From contig CAJNAR010000092.1 of the NCBI GenBank assembly GCA_905220665.1, positions 1 through 25,110 on the forward strand: a DNA stretch of 25,110 nt, given 5' to 3'. Numbering within the stretch: the first letter of the stretch is position 1; every line of letters begins with the position of its first letter. This document shows, in pieces, positions 12,032 through 23,780 of the stretch. Position numbers and translations under genes: made by a program. The notes beneath the pieces are model-generated. The model was not told where the DNA came from. It was given only the letters and a program-made list of their open reading frames with translations, and searched no databases. The stretch is from Albugo candida (taxonomy: Eukaryota > Oomycota > Peronosporomycetes > Albuginales > Albuginaceae).

Positions 12032-12648
12032 TTGCTAATCATTAACGAAGCTGTATTGTTGATCACTTTGAATATACTGTCACGCAAAGTATCGTTGTAT
12101 CATGATAGCAAGGCCATCTATCGTCGTATACTTTTAGTGTTCATGATGCCTGTTAGCATTGTTTTGATACTTATTTGCAAGCCGAGAAGAATTAGGGGAG
12201 TACGGGTAAGCTCCTCGGGATATAACAAGGTGGATGGTGGCTCGAAAAGAGTCATAGTCGGGACCTTATTTCCCCTTTTTTTAGAAATACAGAATATCCA
12301 CGAGGTGTGATAGATATCAAAGTAGATTGGTATAAAGTTCTTCCACAAGTTTCAATGATTGGCGATGACGTTACTTTTTTCATCCCAACCTTCAAAACGA
12401 TTGTGGCGGTTACTGTGACAGAGTTTCCCAACTGAGAAAAGCCAGATGGTTTCTCAATAAAACAGAGATCTTGATCGCACCCGGTCTCAACTCTCAAGTA
12501 GTCAATTTCGGAGATGGGAATTTTACAGCATCTCACACTGAGTTAAAACAAACATTTATGTAGATTAAAAGCAGATATGTTCATATTCCTACTGAGCTGA
12601 AAAAGAATCAAGCAAATTTAACTTGGTCTACCAACTAAAATAGGTCAC
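12032..12648. repeat. Unit 20
   Basis: 617 bp; T7 tract and a one-base loss in ATTGTGGCGG. First half as units 14 and 26, second half as units 24 and 29. Confidence 0.97.
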
Positions 12649-13267
12649 TTGCTAATCGTTAACGAAGCTGTATTGTTGATCACTTTGAATATACTGTCAC
12701 GCAAAGTATCGTTTTATCATGATAGCAAGGCCATGTATCGTCGTATACTTTTAGTGTTCATGATGCCTGTTAGCATTGTTTTGATACTTATTTGCAAGCC
12801 GAGAAGAATTAGGGGAGTACGGGTAAGCTCGTCGTGATATAACAAGGTGGATGGTGGCTCGAAAAGAGTCATAGTCGGGACCTTATTTCCCCTTTCTTTT
12901 AGAAATACAGAATATCCACGAGGTGTGATAGATATCAAAGTAGATTGGTATAAAGTTCTTCCAAAAGTTTCAATGATTGGCGATGACGTTACTTTTTCCA
13001 TCCCAACCTTCAAAACGATTCGTGGCGGTTACTGTGACAGAGTTTCCCAACTGAGAAAAGCCAGATGGTTTCTCAATAAAACAGAGATCTTGATCGCACC
13101 CGGTCTCAACTCTCAAGTAGTCAATTTCGGAGATGGGAATTTTACAGCATCTCACACTGAGTTAAAACAAACATTTATGTAGATTAAAAGCAGATATGTT
13201 CATATTCCTACTGAGCTGAAAAAGAATCAAGCAAATTTAACTTGGTCTACCAACTAAAATAGGTCAC
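12649..13267. repeat. Unit 21
   Basis: 619 bp; TGA, CCATGTATCG, CCACGAGG, CCAAAAG, GATGGG. Close to unit 28 but 4,331 bp away, outside the pentamer register. Confidence 0.97.
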
Positions 13268-13886
13268 TTGCTAATCATTAACGAAGCTGTATTGTTGATC
13301 ACTTTGAATATACTGTCACGCAAAGTATCGTTGTATCATGATAGCAAGGCCATCTATCGTCGTATACTTTTAGTGTTCATGATGCCTGTTAGCATTGTTT
13401 TGATACTTATTTGCAAGCCGAGAAGAATTAGGGGAGTACGGGTAAGCTCCTCGGGATATAACAAGGTGGATGGTGGCTCGAAAAGAGTCATAGTCGGGAC
13501 CTTATTTCCCCTTTCTTTTAGAAATACAGAATATCGACGAGGTGTGATAGATATCAAAGTAGATTCGTATAAAGTTCTTCCACAAGTTTCAATGATTGGC
13601 GATGACGTTACTTTTTTCATCCCAACCTTCAAAACGATTCGTGGCGGTTACTGTGACAGAGTTTCCCAACTGAGAAAAGCCAGATGGTTTCTCATTAAAA
13701 CAGAGATCTTGATCGCAACCGGTCTCGATTCTCAAGTAGTCAACTTCGGAGATTGGTATTCTACAGCATCTCACACTGAGTTAAAACAAACATTTATGTA
13801 GATTAAAAGCAGATATGTTCATATTCCTACTGAGCTGAAAAAGAATCAAGCAAATTTAACTTGGTCTACCAACTAAAATAGGTCAC
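13268..13886. repeat. Unit 22
   Basis: 619 bp; forward frame complete; TCGTATAAAG. First unit of pentamer copy A; two differences from unit 27. Confidence 0.97.
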
Positions 13887-14505
13887 TTGCTAATCATTAA
13901 CGAAGCTGTATTGTTGATCACTTTGAATATACTGTCACGCAAAGTATCGTTGTATCATGATAGCAAGGCCATCTATCGTCGTATACTTTTAGTGTTCATG
14001 ATGCCTGTTAGCATTGTTTTGATACTTATTCGCAAGCCGAGAAGAATTAGGGGAGTACGGGTAAGCTCGTCGTGATATAACAAGGTGGATGGTGGCTCGA
14101 AAAGAGTCATAGTCGGGACCTTATTTCCCCTTTCTTTTAGAAATACAGAATATCCACGAGGTGTGATAGATATCAAAGTAGATTGGTATAAAGTTCTTCC
14201 AAAAGTTTCAATGATTGGCGATGACGTTACTTTTTTCATCCCAACCTTCAAAACGATTCGTGGCGGTTACTGTGACAGAGTTTCCCAACTGAGAAAAGCC
14301 AGATGGTTTCTCAATAAAACAGAGATCTTGATCGCACCCGGTCTCAACTCTCAAGTAGTCAATTTCGGAGATGGGAATTTTACAGCATCTCACACTGAGT
14401 TAAAACAAACATTTATGTAGATTAAAAGCAGATATGTTCATATTCCTACTGAGCTGAAAAAGAATCAAGCAAATTTAACTTGGTCTACCAACTAAAATAG
14501 GTCAC
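13887..14505. repeat. Unit 23
   Basis: 619 bp; TGA variant; CTTATTCGC (cysteine to arginine) shared with units 32, 34 and 37. Partner of unit 28. Confidence 0.97.
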
Positions 14506-15123
14506 TTGCTAATCGTTAACGAAGCTGTATTGTTGATCACTTTGAATATACTGTCACGCAAAGTATCGTTTTATCATGATAGCAAGGCCATGTATCGTCG
14601 TATACTTTTAGTGTTCATGATGCCTGTTAGCATTGTTTTGATACTTATTTGCAAGCCGAGAAGAATTAGGGGAGTACGGGTAAGCTCCTCGGGATATAAC
14701 AAGGTGGATGGTGGCTCGAAAAGAGTCATAGTCGGGACCTTATTTCCCCTTTTTTTAGAAATACAGAATATCCACGAGGTGTGATAGATATCAAAGTAGA
14801 TTGGTATAAAGTTCTTCCACAAGTTTCAATGATTGGCGATGACGTTACTTTTTTCATCCCAACCTTCAAAACGATTGTTGGCGGTTACTGTCACAGAGTT
14901 TCCCAACTGAGAAAAGCCAGATGGTTTCTCAATAAAACAGAGATCTTGATCGCACCCGGTCTCAACTCTCAAGTAGTCAATTTCGGAGATGGGAATTTTA
15001 CAGCATCTCACACTGAGTTAAAACAAACATTTATGTAGATTAAAAGCAGATATGTTCATATTCCTACTGAGCTGAAAAAGAATCAAGCAAATTTAACTTG
15101 GTCTACCAACTAAAATAGGTCAC
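14506..15123. repeat. Unit 24
   Basis: 618 bp; T7 tract, CCATGTATCG, ATTGTTGG with GTCACAG. Partner of unit 29. Confidence 0.97.
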
Positions 15124-15742
15124 TTGCTAATCGTTAACGAAGCTGTATTGTTGATCACTTTGAATATACTGTCACGCAAAGTATCGTTTTATCATGATAG
15201 CAAGGCCATGTATCGTCGTATACTTTTAGTGTTCATGATGCCTGTTAGCATTGTTTTGATACTTATTTGCAAGCCGAGAAGAATTAGGGGAGTACGGGTA
15301 AGCTCGTCGTGATATAACAAGGTGGATGGTGGCTCGAAAAGAGTCATAGTCGGGACCTTATTTCCCCTTTCTTTTAGAAATACAGAATATCGACGAGGTG
15401 TGATAGATATCAAAGTAGATTCGTATAAAGTTCTTCCAAAAGTTTCAATGATTGGCGATGACGTTACTTTTTCCATCCCAACCTTCAAAACGATTCGTGG
15501 CGGTTACTGTGACAGAGTTTCCCAACTGAGAAAAGCCAGATGGTTTCTCAATAAAACAGAGATCTTGATCGCAACCGGTCTCGATTCTCAAGTAGTCAAC
15601 TTCGGAGATTGGTATTCTACAGCATCTCACACTGAGTTAAAACAAACATTTATGTAGATTAAAAGCAGATATGTTCATATTCCTACTGAGCTGAAAAAGA
15701 ATCAAGCAAATTTAACTTGGTCTACCAACTAAAATAGGTCAC
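15124..15742. repeat. Unit 25
   Basis: 619 bp; TGA, CCATGTATCG, TCGTATAAAG and CCAAAAG together. One substitution from unit 30. Confidence 0.97.
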
Positions 15743-16360
15743 TTGCTAATCATTAACGAAGCTGTATTGTTGATCACTTTGAATATACTGTCACGCAAAG
15801 TATCGTTGTATCATGATAGCAAGGCCATCTATCGTCGTATACTTTTAGTGTTCATGATGCCTGTTAGCATTGTTTTGATACTTATTTGCAAGCCGAGAAG
15901 AATTAGGGGAGTACGGGTAAGCTCCTCGGGATATAACAAGGTGGATGGTGGCTCGAAAAGAGTCATAGTCGGGACCTTATTTCCCCTTTTTTTAGAAATA
16001 CAGAATATCCACGAGGTGTGATAGATATCAAAGTAGATTGGTATAAAGTTCTTCCACAAGTTTCAATGATTGGCGATGACGTTACTTTTTTCATCCCAAC
16101 CTTCAAAACGATTCGTGGCGGTTACTGTCACAGAGTTTCCCAACTGAGAAAAGCCAGATGGTTTCTCATTAAAACAGAGATCTTGATCGCAACCGGTCTC
16201 AACTCTCAAGTAGTCAATTTCGGAGATGGGAATTTTACAGCATCTCACACTGAGTTAAAACAAACATTTATGTAGATTAAAAGCAGATATGTTCATATTC
16301 CTACTGAGCTGAAAAAGAATCAAGCAAATTTAACTTGGTCTACCAACTAAAATAGGTCAC
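15743..16360. repeat. Unit 26
   Basis: 618 bp; T7 tract, CCACGAGG, TCGTTGTATC, GTCACAG. No difference seen from unit 14. Confidence 0.97.
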
Positions 16361-16894
16361 TTGCTAATCATTAACGAAGCTGTATTGTTGATCACTTTGA
16401 ATATACTGTCACGCAAAGTATCGTTTTATCATGATAGCAAGGCCATCTATCGTCGTATACTTTTAGTGTTCATGATGCCTGTTAGCATTGTTTTGATACT
16501 TATTTGCAAGCCGAGAAGAATTAGGGGAGTACGGGTAAGCTCCTCGGGATATAACAAGGTGGATGGTGGCTCGAAAAGAGTCATAGTCGGGACCTTATTT
16601 CCCCTTTCTTTTAGAAATACAGAATATCGACGAGGTGTGATAGATATCAAAGTAGATTCGTATAAAGTTCTTCCACAAGTTTCAATGATTGGCGATGACG
16701 TTACTTTTTTCATCCCAACCTTCAAAACGATTCGTGGCGGTTACTGTGACAGAGTTTCCCAACTGAGAAAAGCCAGATGGTTTCTCATTAAAACAGAGAT
16801 CTTGATCGCAACCGGTCTCGATTCTCAAGTAGTCAACTTCGGAGATTGGTATTCTACAGCATCTCACACTGAGTTAAAACAAACATTTATGTAG
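16361..16894 (+). CDS. Forward 177-codon open frame of one unit; probably not a functioning gene
   Basis: This is one of ten complete copies of the frame; the others start at 276, 2132 (176 codons), 5844, 6463, 7702, 8939, 10794, 13268 and 23781. No family is recognised. It opens at TTG; the nearest in-frame stop upstream is TAA 30 bases before that, with no in-frame ATG between, and the first internal ATG is at codon 38. Residues 2-16 and 33-49 are hydrophobic, the second followed by the basic run KPRRIR; the remaining about 125 residues look soluble, with no motif seen. Only 10 of 40 units keep the frame, and common variants are mostly amino-acid changing (F/L, W/S, R/P, T/P, W/G), which argues against current selection. 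It may be chance or the relic of an older gene. Confidence 0.1.
   Translation: MLIINEAVLLITLNILSRKVSFYHDSKAIYRRILLVFMMPVSIVLILICKPRRIRGVRVSSSGYNKVDGGSKRVIVGTLFPLSFRNTEYRRGVIDIKVDSYKVLPQVSMIGDDVTFFIPTFKTIRGGYCDRVSQLRKARWFLIKTEILIATGLDSQVVNFGDWYSTASHTELKQTFM
16535..16614 (+). other. Intron-like segment of the unit (GTAAG to pyrimidine tract and TAG)
   Basis: ACGG/GTAAGC resembles a 5' splice site, and TTTCCCCTTTCTTTTAG/A, 80 bases from it, resembles a 3' splice site with its pyrimidine tract; GATATAAC between them could serve as a branch site. The segment recurs in every unit at positions 175-254; the GTAAG is lost (ATAAG) only in units 5 and 40. It holds the TGA variant and the tract-length changes that break the forward frame in 27 of 40 units. 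Against a real intron: removal of 80 bases shifts the frame and meets TAA 16 codons after the junction. Confidence 0.2.
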
Positions 16895-16979
16895 ATTAAA
16901 AGCAGATATGTTCATATTCCTACTGAGCTGAAAAAGAATCAAGCAAATTTAACTTAGTCTACCAACTAAAATAGGTCAC

Positions 16980-17598
16980 TTGCTAATCGTTAACGAAGCT
17001 GTATTGTTGATCACTTTGAATATACTGTCACGCAAAGTATCGTTTTATCATGATAGCAAGGCCATCTATCGTCGTATACTTTTAGTGTTCATGATGCCTG
17101 TTAGCATTGTTTTGATACTTATTTGCAAGCCGAGAAGAATTAGGGGAGTACGGGTAAGCTCGTCGTGATATAACAAGGTGGATGGTGGCTCGAAAAGAGT
17201 CATAGTCGGGACCTTATTTCCCCTTTCTTTTAGAAATACAGAATATCCACGAGGTGTGATAGATATCAAAGTAGATTGGTATAAAGTTCTTCCAAAAGTT
17301 TCAATGATTGGCGATGACGTTACTTTTTCCATCCCAACCTTCAAAACGATTCGTGGCGGTTACTGTGACAGAGTTTCCCAACTGAGAAAAGCCAGATGGT
17401 TTCTCAATAAAACAGAGATCTTGATCGCACCCGGTCTCAACTCTCAAGTAGTCAATTTCGGAGATGGGAATTTTACAGCATCTCACACTGAGTTAAAACA
17501 AACATTTATGTAGATTAAAAGCAGATATGTTCATATTCCTACTGAGCTGAAAAAGAATCAAGCAAATTTAACTTGGTCTACCAACTAAAATAGGTCAC
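16980..17598. repeat. Unit 28
   Basis: 619 bp; TGA, CCACGAGG, CCAAAAG, TTTTCCATC, GATGGG. Four differences from unit 23. Confidence 0.97.
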
Positions 17599-18216
17599 TT
17601 GCTAATCGTTAACGAAGCTGTATTGTTGATCACTTTGAATATACTGTCACGCAAAGTATCGTTGTATCATGATAGCAAGGCCATCTATCGTCGTATACTT
17701 TTAGTGTTCATGATGCCTGTTAGCATTGTTTTGATACTTATTTGCAAGCCGAGAAGAATTAGGGGAGTACGGGTAAGCTCCTCGGGATATAACAAGGTGG
17801 ATGGTGGCTCGAAAAGAGTCATAGTCGGGACCTTATTTCCCCTTTTTTTAGAAATACAGAATATCCACGAGGTGTGATAGATATCAAAGTAGATTGGTAT
17901 AAAGTTCTTCCACAAGTTTCAATGATTGGCGATGACGTTACTTTTTTCATCCCAACCTTCAAAACGATTGTTGGCGGTTACTGTCACAGAGTTTCCCAAC
18001 TGAGAAAAGCCAGATGGTTTCTCAATAAAACAGAGATCTTGATCGCACCCGGTCTCAACTCTCAAGTAGTCAATTTCGGAGATGGGAATTTTACAGCATC
18101 TCACACTGAGTTAAAACAAACATTTATGTAGATTAAAAGCAGATATGTTCATATTCCTACTGAGCTGAAAAAGAATCAAGCAAATTTAACTTGGTCTACC
18201 AACTAAAATAGGTCAC
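17599..18216. repeat. Unit 29
   Basis: 618 bp; T7 tract, TCGTTGTATC, ATTGTTGG, GTCACAG, GATGGG. Two differences from unit 24. Confidence 0.97.
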
Positions 18217-18835
18217 TTGCTAATCGTTAACGAAGCTGTATTGTTGATCACTTTGAATATACTGTCACGCAAAGTATCGTTTTATCATGATAGCAAGGCC
18301 ATGTATCGTCGTATACTTTTAGTGTTCATGATGCCTGTTAGCATTGTTTTGATACTTATTTGCAAGCCGAGAAGAATTAGGGGAGTACGGGTAAGCTCGT
18401 CGTGATATAACAAGGTGGATGGTGGCTCGAAAAGAGTCATAGTCGGGACCTTATTTCCCCTTTCTTTTAGAAATACAGAATATCGACGAGGTGTGATAGA
18501 TATCAAAGTAGATTCGTATAAAGTTCTTCCACAAGTTTCAATGATTGGCGATGACGTTACTTTTTCCATCCCAACCTTCAAAACGATTCGTGGCGGTTAC
18601 TGTGACAGAGTTTCCCAACTGAGAAAAGCCAGATGGTTTCTCAATAAAACAGAGATCTTGATCGCAACCGGTCTCGATTCTCAAGTAGTCAACTTCGGAG
18701 ATTGGTATTCTACAGCATCTCACACTGAGTTAAAACAAACATTTATGTAGATTAAAAGCAGATATGTTCATATTCCTACTGAGCTGAAAAAGAATCAAGC
18801 AAATTTAACTTGGTCTACCAACTAAAATAGGTCAC
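18217..18835. repeat. Unit 30
   Basis: 619 bp; TGA, CCATGTATCG, TCGTATAAAG, CCACAAG. Confidence 0.97.
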
Positions 18836-19453
18836 TTGCTAATCATTAACGAAGCTGTATTGTTGATCACTTTGAATATACTGTCACGCAAAGTATCGTT
18901 GTATCATGATAGCAAGGCCATCTATCGTCGTATACTTTTAGTGTTCATGATGCCTGTTAGCATTGTTTTGATACTTATTTGCAAGCCGAGAAGAATTAGG
19001 GGAGTACGGGTAAGCTCCTCGGGATATAACAAGGTGGATGGTGGCTCGAAAAGAGTCATAGTCGGGACCTTATTTCCCCTTTTTTTAGAAATACAGAATA
19101 TCCACGAGGTGTGATAGATATCAAAGTAGATTGGTATAAAGTTCTTCCACAAGTTTCAATGATTGGCGATGACGTTACTTTTTTCATCCCAACCTTCAAA
19201 ACGATTCGTGGCGGTTACTGTGACAGAGTTTCCCAACTGAGAAAAGCCAGATGGTTTCTCATTAAAACAGAGATCTTGATCGCAACCGGTCTCAACTCTC
19301 AAGTAGTCAATTTCGGAGATGGGAATTTTACAGCATCTCACACTGAGTTAAAACAAACATTTATGTAGATTAAAAGCAGATATGTTCATATTCCTACTGA
19401 GCTGAAAAAGAATCAAGCAAATTTAACTTGGTCTACCAACTAAAATAGGTCAC
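18836..19453. repeat. Unit 31
   Basis: 618 bp; as units 14 and 26 except GTGACAG. Ends pentamer copy B and opens the second three-unit block. Confidence 0.97.
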
Positions 19454-20073
19454 TTGCTAATCATTAACGAAGCTGTATTGTTGATCACTTTGAATATACT
19501 GTCACGCAAAGTATCGTTTTATCATGATAGCAAGGCCATCTATCGTCGTATACTTTTAGTGTTCATGATGCCTGTTAGCATTGTTTTGATACTTATTCGC
19601 AAGCCGAGAAGAATTAGGGGAGTACGGGTAAGCTCCTCGGGATATAACAAGGTGGATGGTGGCTCGAAAAGAGTCATAGTCGGGACCTTATTTCCCCTTC
19701 TTTTTAGAAATACAGAATATCCACGAGGTGTGATAGATATCAAAGTAGATTGGTATAAAGTTCTTCCACAAGTTTCAATGATTGGCGATGACGTTACTTT
19801 TACCATCCCAACCTTCAAAACGATTCGTGGCGGTTACTGTGACAGAGCTTTCCCAACTGAGAAAAGCCAGATGGTTTCTCAATAAAACAGAGATCTTGAT
19901 CGCAACCGGTCTCGATTCTCAAGTAGTCAACTTCGGAGATTGGTATTCTACAGCATCTCACACTGAGTTAAAACAAACATTTATGTAGATTAAAAGCAGA
20001 TATGTTCATATTCCTACTGAGCTGAAAAAGAATCAAGCAAATTTAACTTGGTCTACCAACTAAAATAGGTCAC
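19454..20073. repeat. Unit 32
   Basis: 620 bp; an added base in GAGCTTTCCC breaks the forward frame late (143 codons). Private TTTTACCATC; CTTATTCGC; tract as in unit 15. Confidence 0.97.
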
Positions 20074-20692
20074 TTGCTAATCATTAACGAAGCTGTATTG
20101 TTGATCACTTTGAATATACTGTCACGCAAAGTATCGTTTTATCATGATAGCAAGGCCATCTATCGTCGTATACTTTTAGTGTTCATGATGCCTGTTAGCA
20201 TTGTTTTGATACTTATTTGCAAGCCGAGAAGAATTAGGGGAGTACGGGTAAGCTCGTCGTGATATAACAAGGTGGATGGTGGCTCGAAAAGAGTCATAGT
20301 CGGGACCTTATTTCCCCTTTCTTTTAGAAATACAGAATATCGACGAGGTGTGATAGATATCAAAGTAGATTGGTATAAAGTTCTTCCAAAAGTTTCAATG
20401 ATTGGCGATGACGTTACTTTTTTCATCCCAACCTTCAAAACGATTCGTGGCGGTTACTGTCACAGAGTTTCCTAACTGAGAAAAGCCAGATGGTTTCTCA
20501 ATAAAACAGAGATCTTGATCGCACCCGGTCTCAACTCTCAAGTAGTCAATTTCGGAGATGGGAATTTTACAGCATCTCACACTGAGTTAAAACAAACATT
20601 TATGTAGATTAAAAGCAGATATGTTCATATTCCTACTGAGCTGAAAAAGAATCAAGCAAATTTAACTTGGTCTACCAACTAAAATAGGTCAC
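20074..20692. repeat. Unit 33
   Basis: 619 bp; TGA variant and a second stop, TAA, in TTTCCTAACTG near 20473. GTCACAG here is joined to ATTCGTGG. Confidence 0.97.
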
Positions 20693-21309
20693 TTGCTAAT
20701 CATTAACGAAGCTGTATTGTTGATCACTTTGAATATACTGTCACGCAAAGTATCGTTTTATCATGATAGCAAGGCCATCTATCGTCGTATACTTTTAGTG
20801 TTCATGATGCCTGTTAGCATTGTTTTGATACTTATTCGCAAGCCGAGAAGAATTAGGGGAGTACGGGTAAGCTCCTCGGATATAACAAGGTGGATGGTGG
20901 CTCGAAAAGAGTCATAGTCGGGACCTTATTTCCCCTTTCTTTTAGAAATACAGAATATCGACGAGGTGTGATAGATATCAAAGTAGATTGGTATAAAGTT
21001 CTTCCACAAGTTTCAATGATTGGCGATGACGTTACTTTTTCATCCCAACCTTCAAAACGATTCGTGGCGGTTACTGTGACAGAGTTTCCCAACTGAGAAA
21101 AGCCAGATGGTTTCTCAATAAAACAGAGATCTTGATCGCAACCGGTCTCGATTCTCAAGTAGTCAACTTCGGAGATTGGTATTCTACAGCATCTCACACT
21201 GAGTTAAAACAAACATTTATGTAGATTAAAAGCAGATATGTTCATATTCCTACTGAGCTGAAAAAGAATCAAGCAAATTTAACTTGGTCTACCAACTAAA
21301 ATAGGTCAC
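20693..21309. repeat. Unit 34
   Basis: 617 bp; two one-base losses: CTCCTCGGATAT and TTACTTTTTCATCC. CTTATTCGC. Confidence 0.97.
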
Positions 21310-21927
21310 TTGCTAATCATTAACGAAGCTGTATTGTTGATCACTTTGAATATACTGTCACGCAAAGTATCGTTTTATCATGATAGCAAGGCCATCTATC
21401 GTCGTATACTTTTAGTGTTCATGATGCCTGTTAGCATTGTTTTGATACTTATTTGCAAGCCGAGAAGAATTAGGGGAGTACGGGTAAGCTCGTCGGATAT
21501 AACAAGGTGGATGGTGGCTCGAAAAGAGTCATAGTCGGGACCTTATTTCCCCTTTCTTTTAGAAATACAGAATATCGACGAGGTGTGATAGATATCAAAG
21601 TAGATTGGTATAAAGTTCTTCCACAAGTTTCAATGATTGGCGATGACGTTACTTTTTTCATCCCAACCTTCAAAACGATTCGTGGCGGTTACTGTGACAG
21701 AGTTTCCCAACTGAGAAAAGCCAGATGGTTTCTCATTAAAACAGAGATCTTGATCGCAACCGGTCTCAACTCTCAAGTAGTCAATTTCGGAGATGGGAAT
21801 TTTACAGCATCTCACACTGAGTTAAAACAAACATTTATGTAGATTAAAAGCAGATATGTTCATATTCCTACTGAGCTGAAAAAGAATCAAGCAAATTTAA
21901 CTTGGTCTACCAACTAAAATAGGTCAC
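21310..21927. repeat. Unit 35
   Basis: 618 bp; one-base loss in CTCGTCGGATAT, at the same G run as in unit 34 but on a different local haplotype (CTCGTC, not CTCCTC). Confidence 0.97.
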
Positions 21928-22547
21928 TTGCTAATCATTAACGAAGCTGTATTGTTGATCACTTTGAATATACTGTCACGCAAAGTATCGTTTTATCATG
22001 ATAGCAAGGCCATCTATCGTCGTATACTTTTAGTGTTCATGATGCCTGTTAGCATTGTTTTGATACTTATTTGCAAGCCGAGAAGAATTAGGGGAGTACG
22101 GGTAAGCTCCTCGGGATATAACAAGGTGGATGGTGGCTCGAAAAGAGTCATAGTCGGGACCTTATTTTCCCCTTTCTTTTAGAAATACAGAATATCGACG
22201 AGGTGTGATAGATATCAAAGTAGATTCGTATAAAGTTCTTCCACAAGTTTCAATGATTGGCGATGACGTTACTTTTTTCATCCCAACCTTCAAAACGATT
22301 CGTGGCGGTTACTGTGACAGAGTTTCCCAACTGAGAAAAGCCAGATGGTTTCTCATTAAAACAGAGATCTTGATCGCACCCGGTCTCAACTCTCAAGTAG
22401 TCAATTTCGGAGATGGGAATTTTACAGCATCTCACACTGAGTTAAAACAAACATTTATGTAGATTAAAAGCAGATATGTTCATATTCCTACTGAGCTGAA
22501 AAAGAATCAAGCAAATTTAACTTGGTCTACCAACTAAAATAGGTCAC
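21928..22547. repeat. Unit 36
   Basis: 620 bp; an added T gives TTATTTTCCCCTTTCTTTTAG and breaks the forward frame. TCGTATAAAG, CACCCGG, GATGGG. Confidence 0.97.
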
Positions 22548-23162
22548 TTGCTAATCATTAAGGAAGCTGTATTGTTGATCACTTTGAATATACTGTCACG
22601 CAAAGTATCGTTTTATCATGATAGCAAGGCCATCTATCGTATACTTTTAGTGTTCATGATGCCTGTTAGCATTGTTTTGATACTTATTCGCAAGCCGAGA
22701 AGAATTAGGGGAGTACGGGTAAGCTCCTCGGGATATAACAAGGTGGATGGTGGCTCGAAAAGAGTCATAGTCGGGACCTTATTTCCCCTTTTTTTAGAAA
22801 TACAGAATATCGACGAGGTGTGATAGATATCAAAGTAGATTGGTATAAAGTTCTTCCACAAGTTTCAATGATTGGCGATGACGTTACTTTTTTCATCCCA
22901 ACCTTCAAAACGATTCGTGGCGGTTACTGTGACAGAGTTTCCCAACTGAGAAAAGCCAGATGGTTTCTCATTAAAACAGAGATCTTGATCGCAACCGGTC
23001 TCGATTCTCAAGTAGTCAACTTCGGAGATTGGTATTCTACAGCATCTCACACTGAGTTAAAACAAACATTTATGTAGATTAAAAGCAGATATGTTCATAT
23101 TCCTACTGAGCTGAAAAAGAATCAAGCAAATTTAACTTGGTCTACCAACTAAAATAGGTCAC
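22548..23162. repeat. Unit 37, shortest unit
   Basis: 615 bp; T7 tract plus a 3-base loss in CTATCGTATAC. ATTAAGGAAG otherwise occurs in units 3-5 and 38. CTTATTCGC. Confidence 0.97.
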
Positions 23163-23780
23163 TTGCTAATCATTAAGGAAGCTGTATTGTTGATCACTTT
23201 GAATATACTGTCACGCAAAGTATCGTTTTATCATGATAGCAAGGCCATCTATCGTCGTATACTTTTAGTGTTCATGATGCCTGTTAGCATTGTTTTGATA
23301 CTTATTTGCAAGCCGAGAAGAATTAGGGGAGTACGGGTAAGCTCCTCGGGATATAACAAGGTGGATGGTGGCTCGAAAAGAGTCATAGTCGGGACCTTAT
23401 TTCCCCTTTCTTTTAGAAATACAGAATATCGACGAGGTGTGATAGATATCAAAGTAGATTCGTATAAAGTTCTTCCACAAGTTTCAATGATTGGCGATGA
23501 CGTTACTTTTTTCATCCCAACCTTCAAAACGATTCGTGGCGGTTACTGTGACAGAGTTTCCCAACTGAGAAAAGCCAGATGGTTTCTCATTAAAACAGAG
23601 ATCTTGATCGCAACCGGTCTCAACTCTCAAGTAGTCAATTTCGGAGATGGTATTCTACAGCATCTCACACTGAGTTAAAACAAACATTTATGTAGATTAA
23701 AAGCAGATATGTTCATATTCCTACTGAGCTGAAAAAGAATCAAGCAAATTTAACTTAGTCTACCAACTAAAATAGGTCAC
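23163..23780. repeat. Unit 38
   Basis: 618 bp; one-base loss in GGAGATGGTATTC replaces the last residues of the forward frame (171 codons). ATTAAGGAAG, TCGTATAAAG; ends CTTAGTC. Confidence 0.97.

Larger units (their letters stand above)
13268..16360. repeat. Higher-order pentamer, copy A (units 22-26)
   Basis: Five consecutive units totalling 3,093 bp match the next five in order and length. Unit types in order: TCGTAT with full frame; TGA plus CCACGAGG; T7 tract plus ATTGTTGG; CCATGTATC plus TGA; T7 tract plus TCGTTGTATC. Every unit start is offset by exactly 3,093 from its partner in copy B. About 10 substitutions were counted between the copies, against many more between neighbours inside one copy. 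Confidence 0.9.
16361..16979. repeat. Unit 27
   Basis: 619 bp; forward frame complete. Ends with CTTAGTC, shared only with unit 38, another TCGTATAAAG unit. Confidence 0.97.
16361..19453. repeat. Higher-order pentamer, copy B (units 27-31)
   Basis: Direct repeat of 13268-16360, also 3,093 bp with no net indel. Differences seen include TCGTTT for TCGTTG in the first unit, CTTAGTC for CTTGGTC at its end, ATTTGC for ATTCGC in the second, CCACAAG for CCAAAAG in the fourth and GTGACAG for GTCACAG in the fifth. This is the signature of a recent unequal exchange or block amplification. Confidence 0.9.
18836..20692. repeat. Three-unit block, second copy (units 31-33)
   Basis: Matches units 14-16 in order, including the CCCCTTCTTTTTAG tract seen only in units 15 and 32. 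It overlaps the last unit of pentamer copy B, so at least two amplification events are layered here. Confidence 0.8.
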
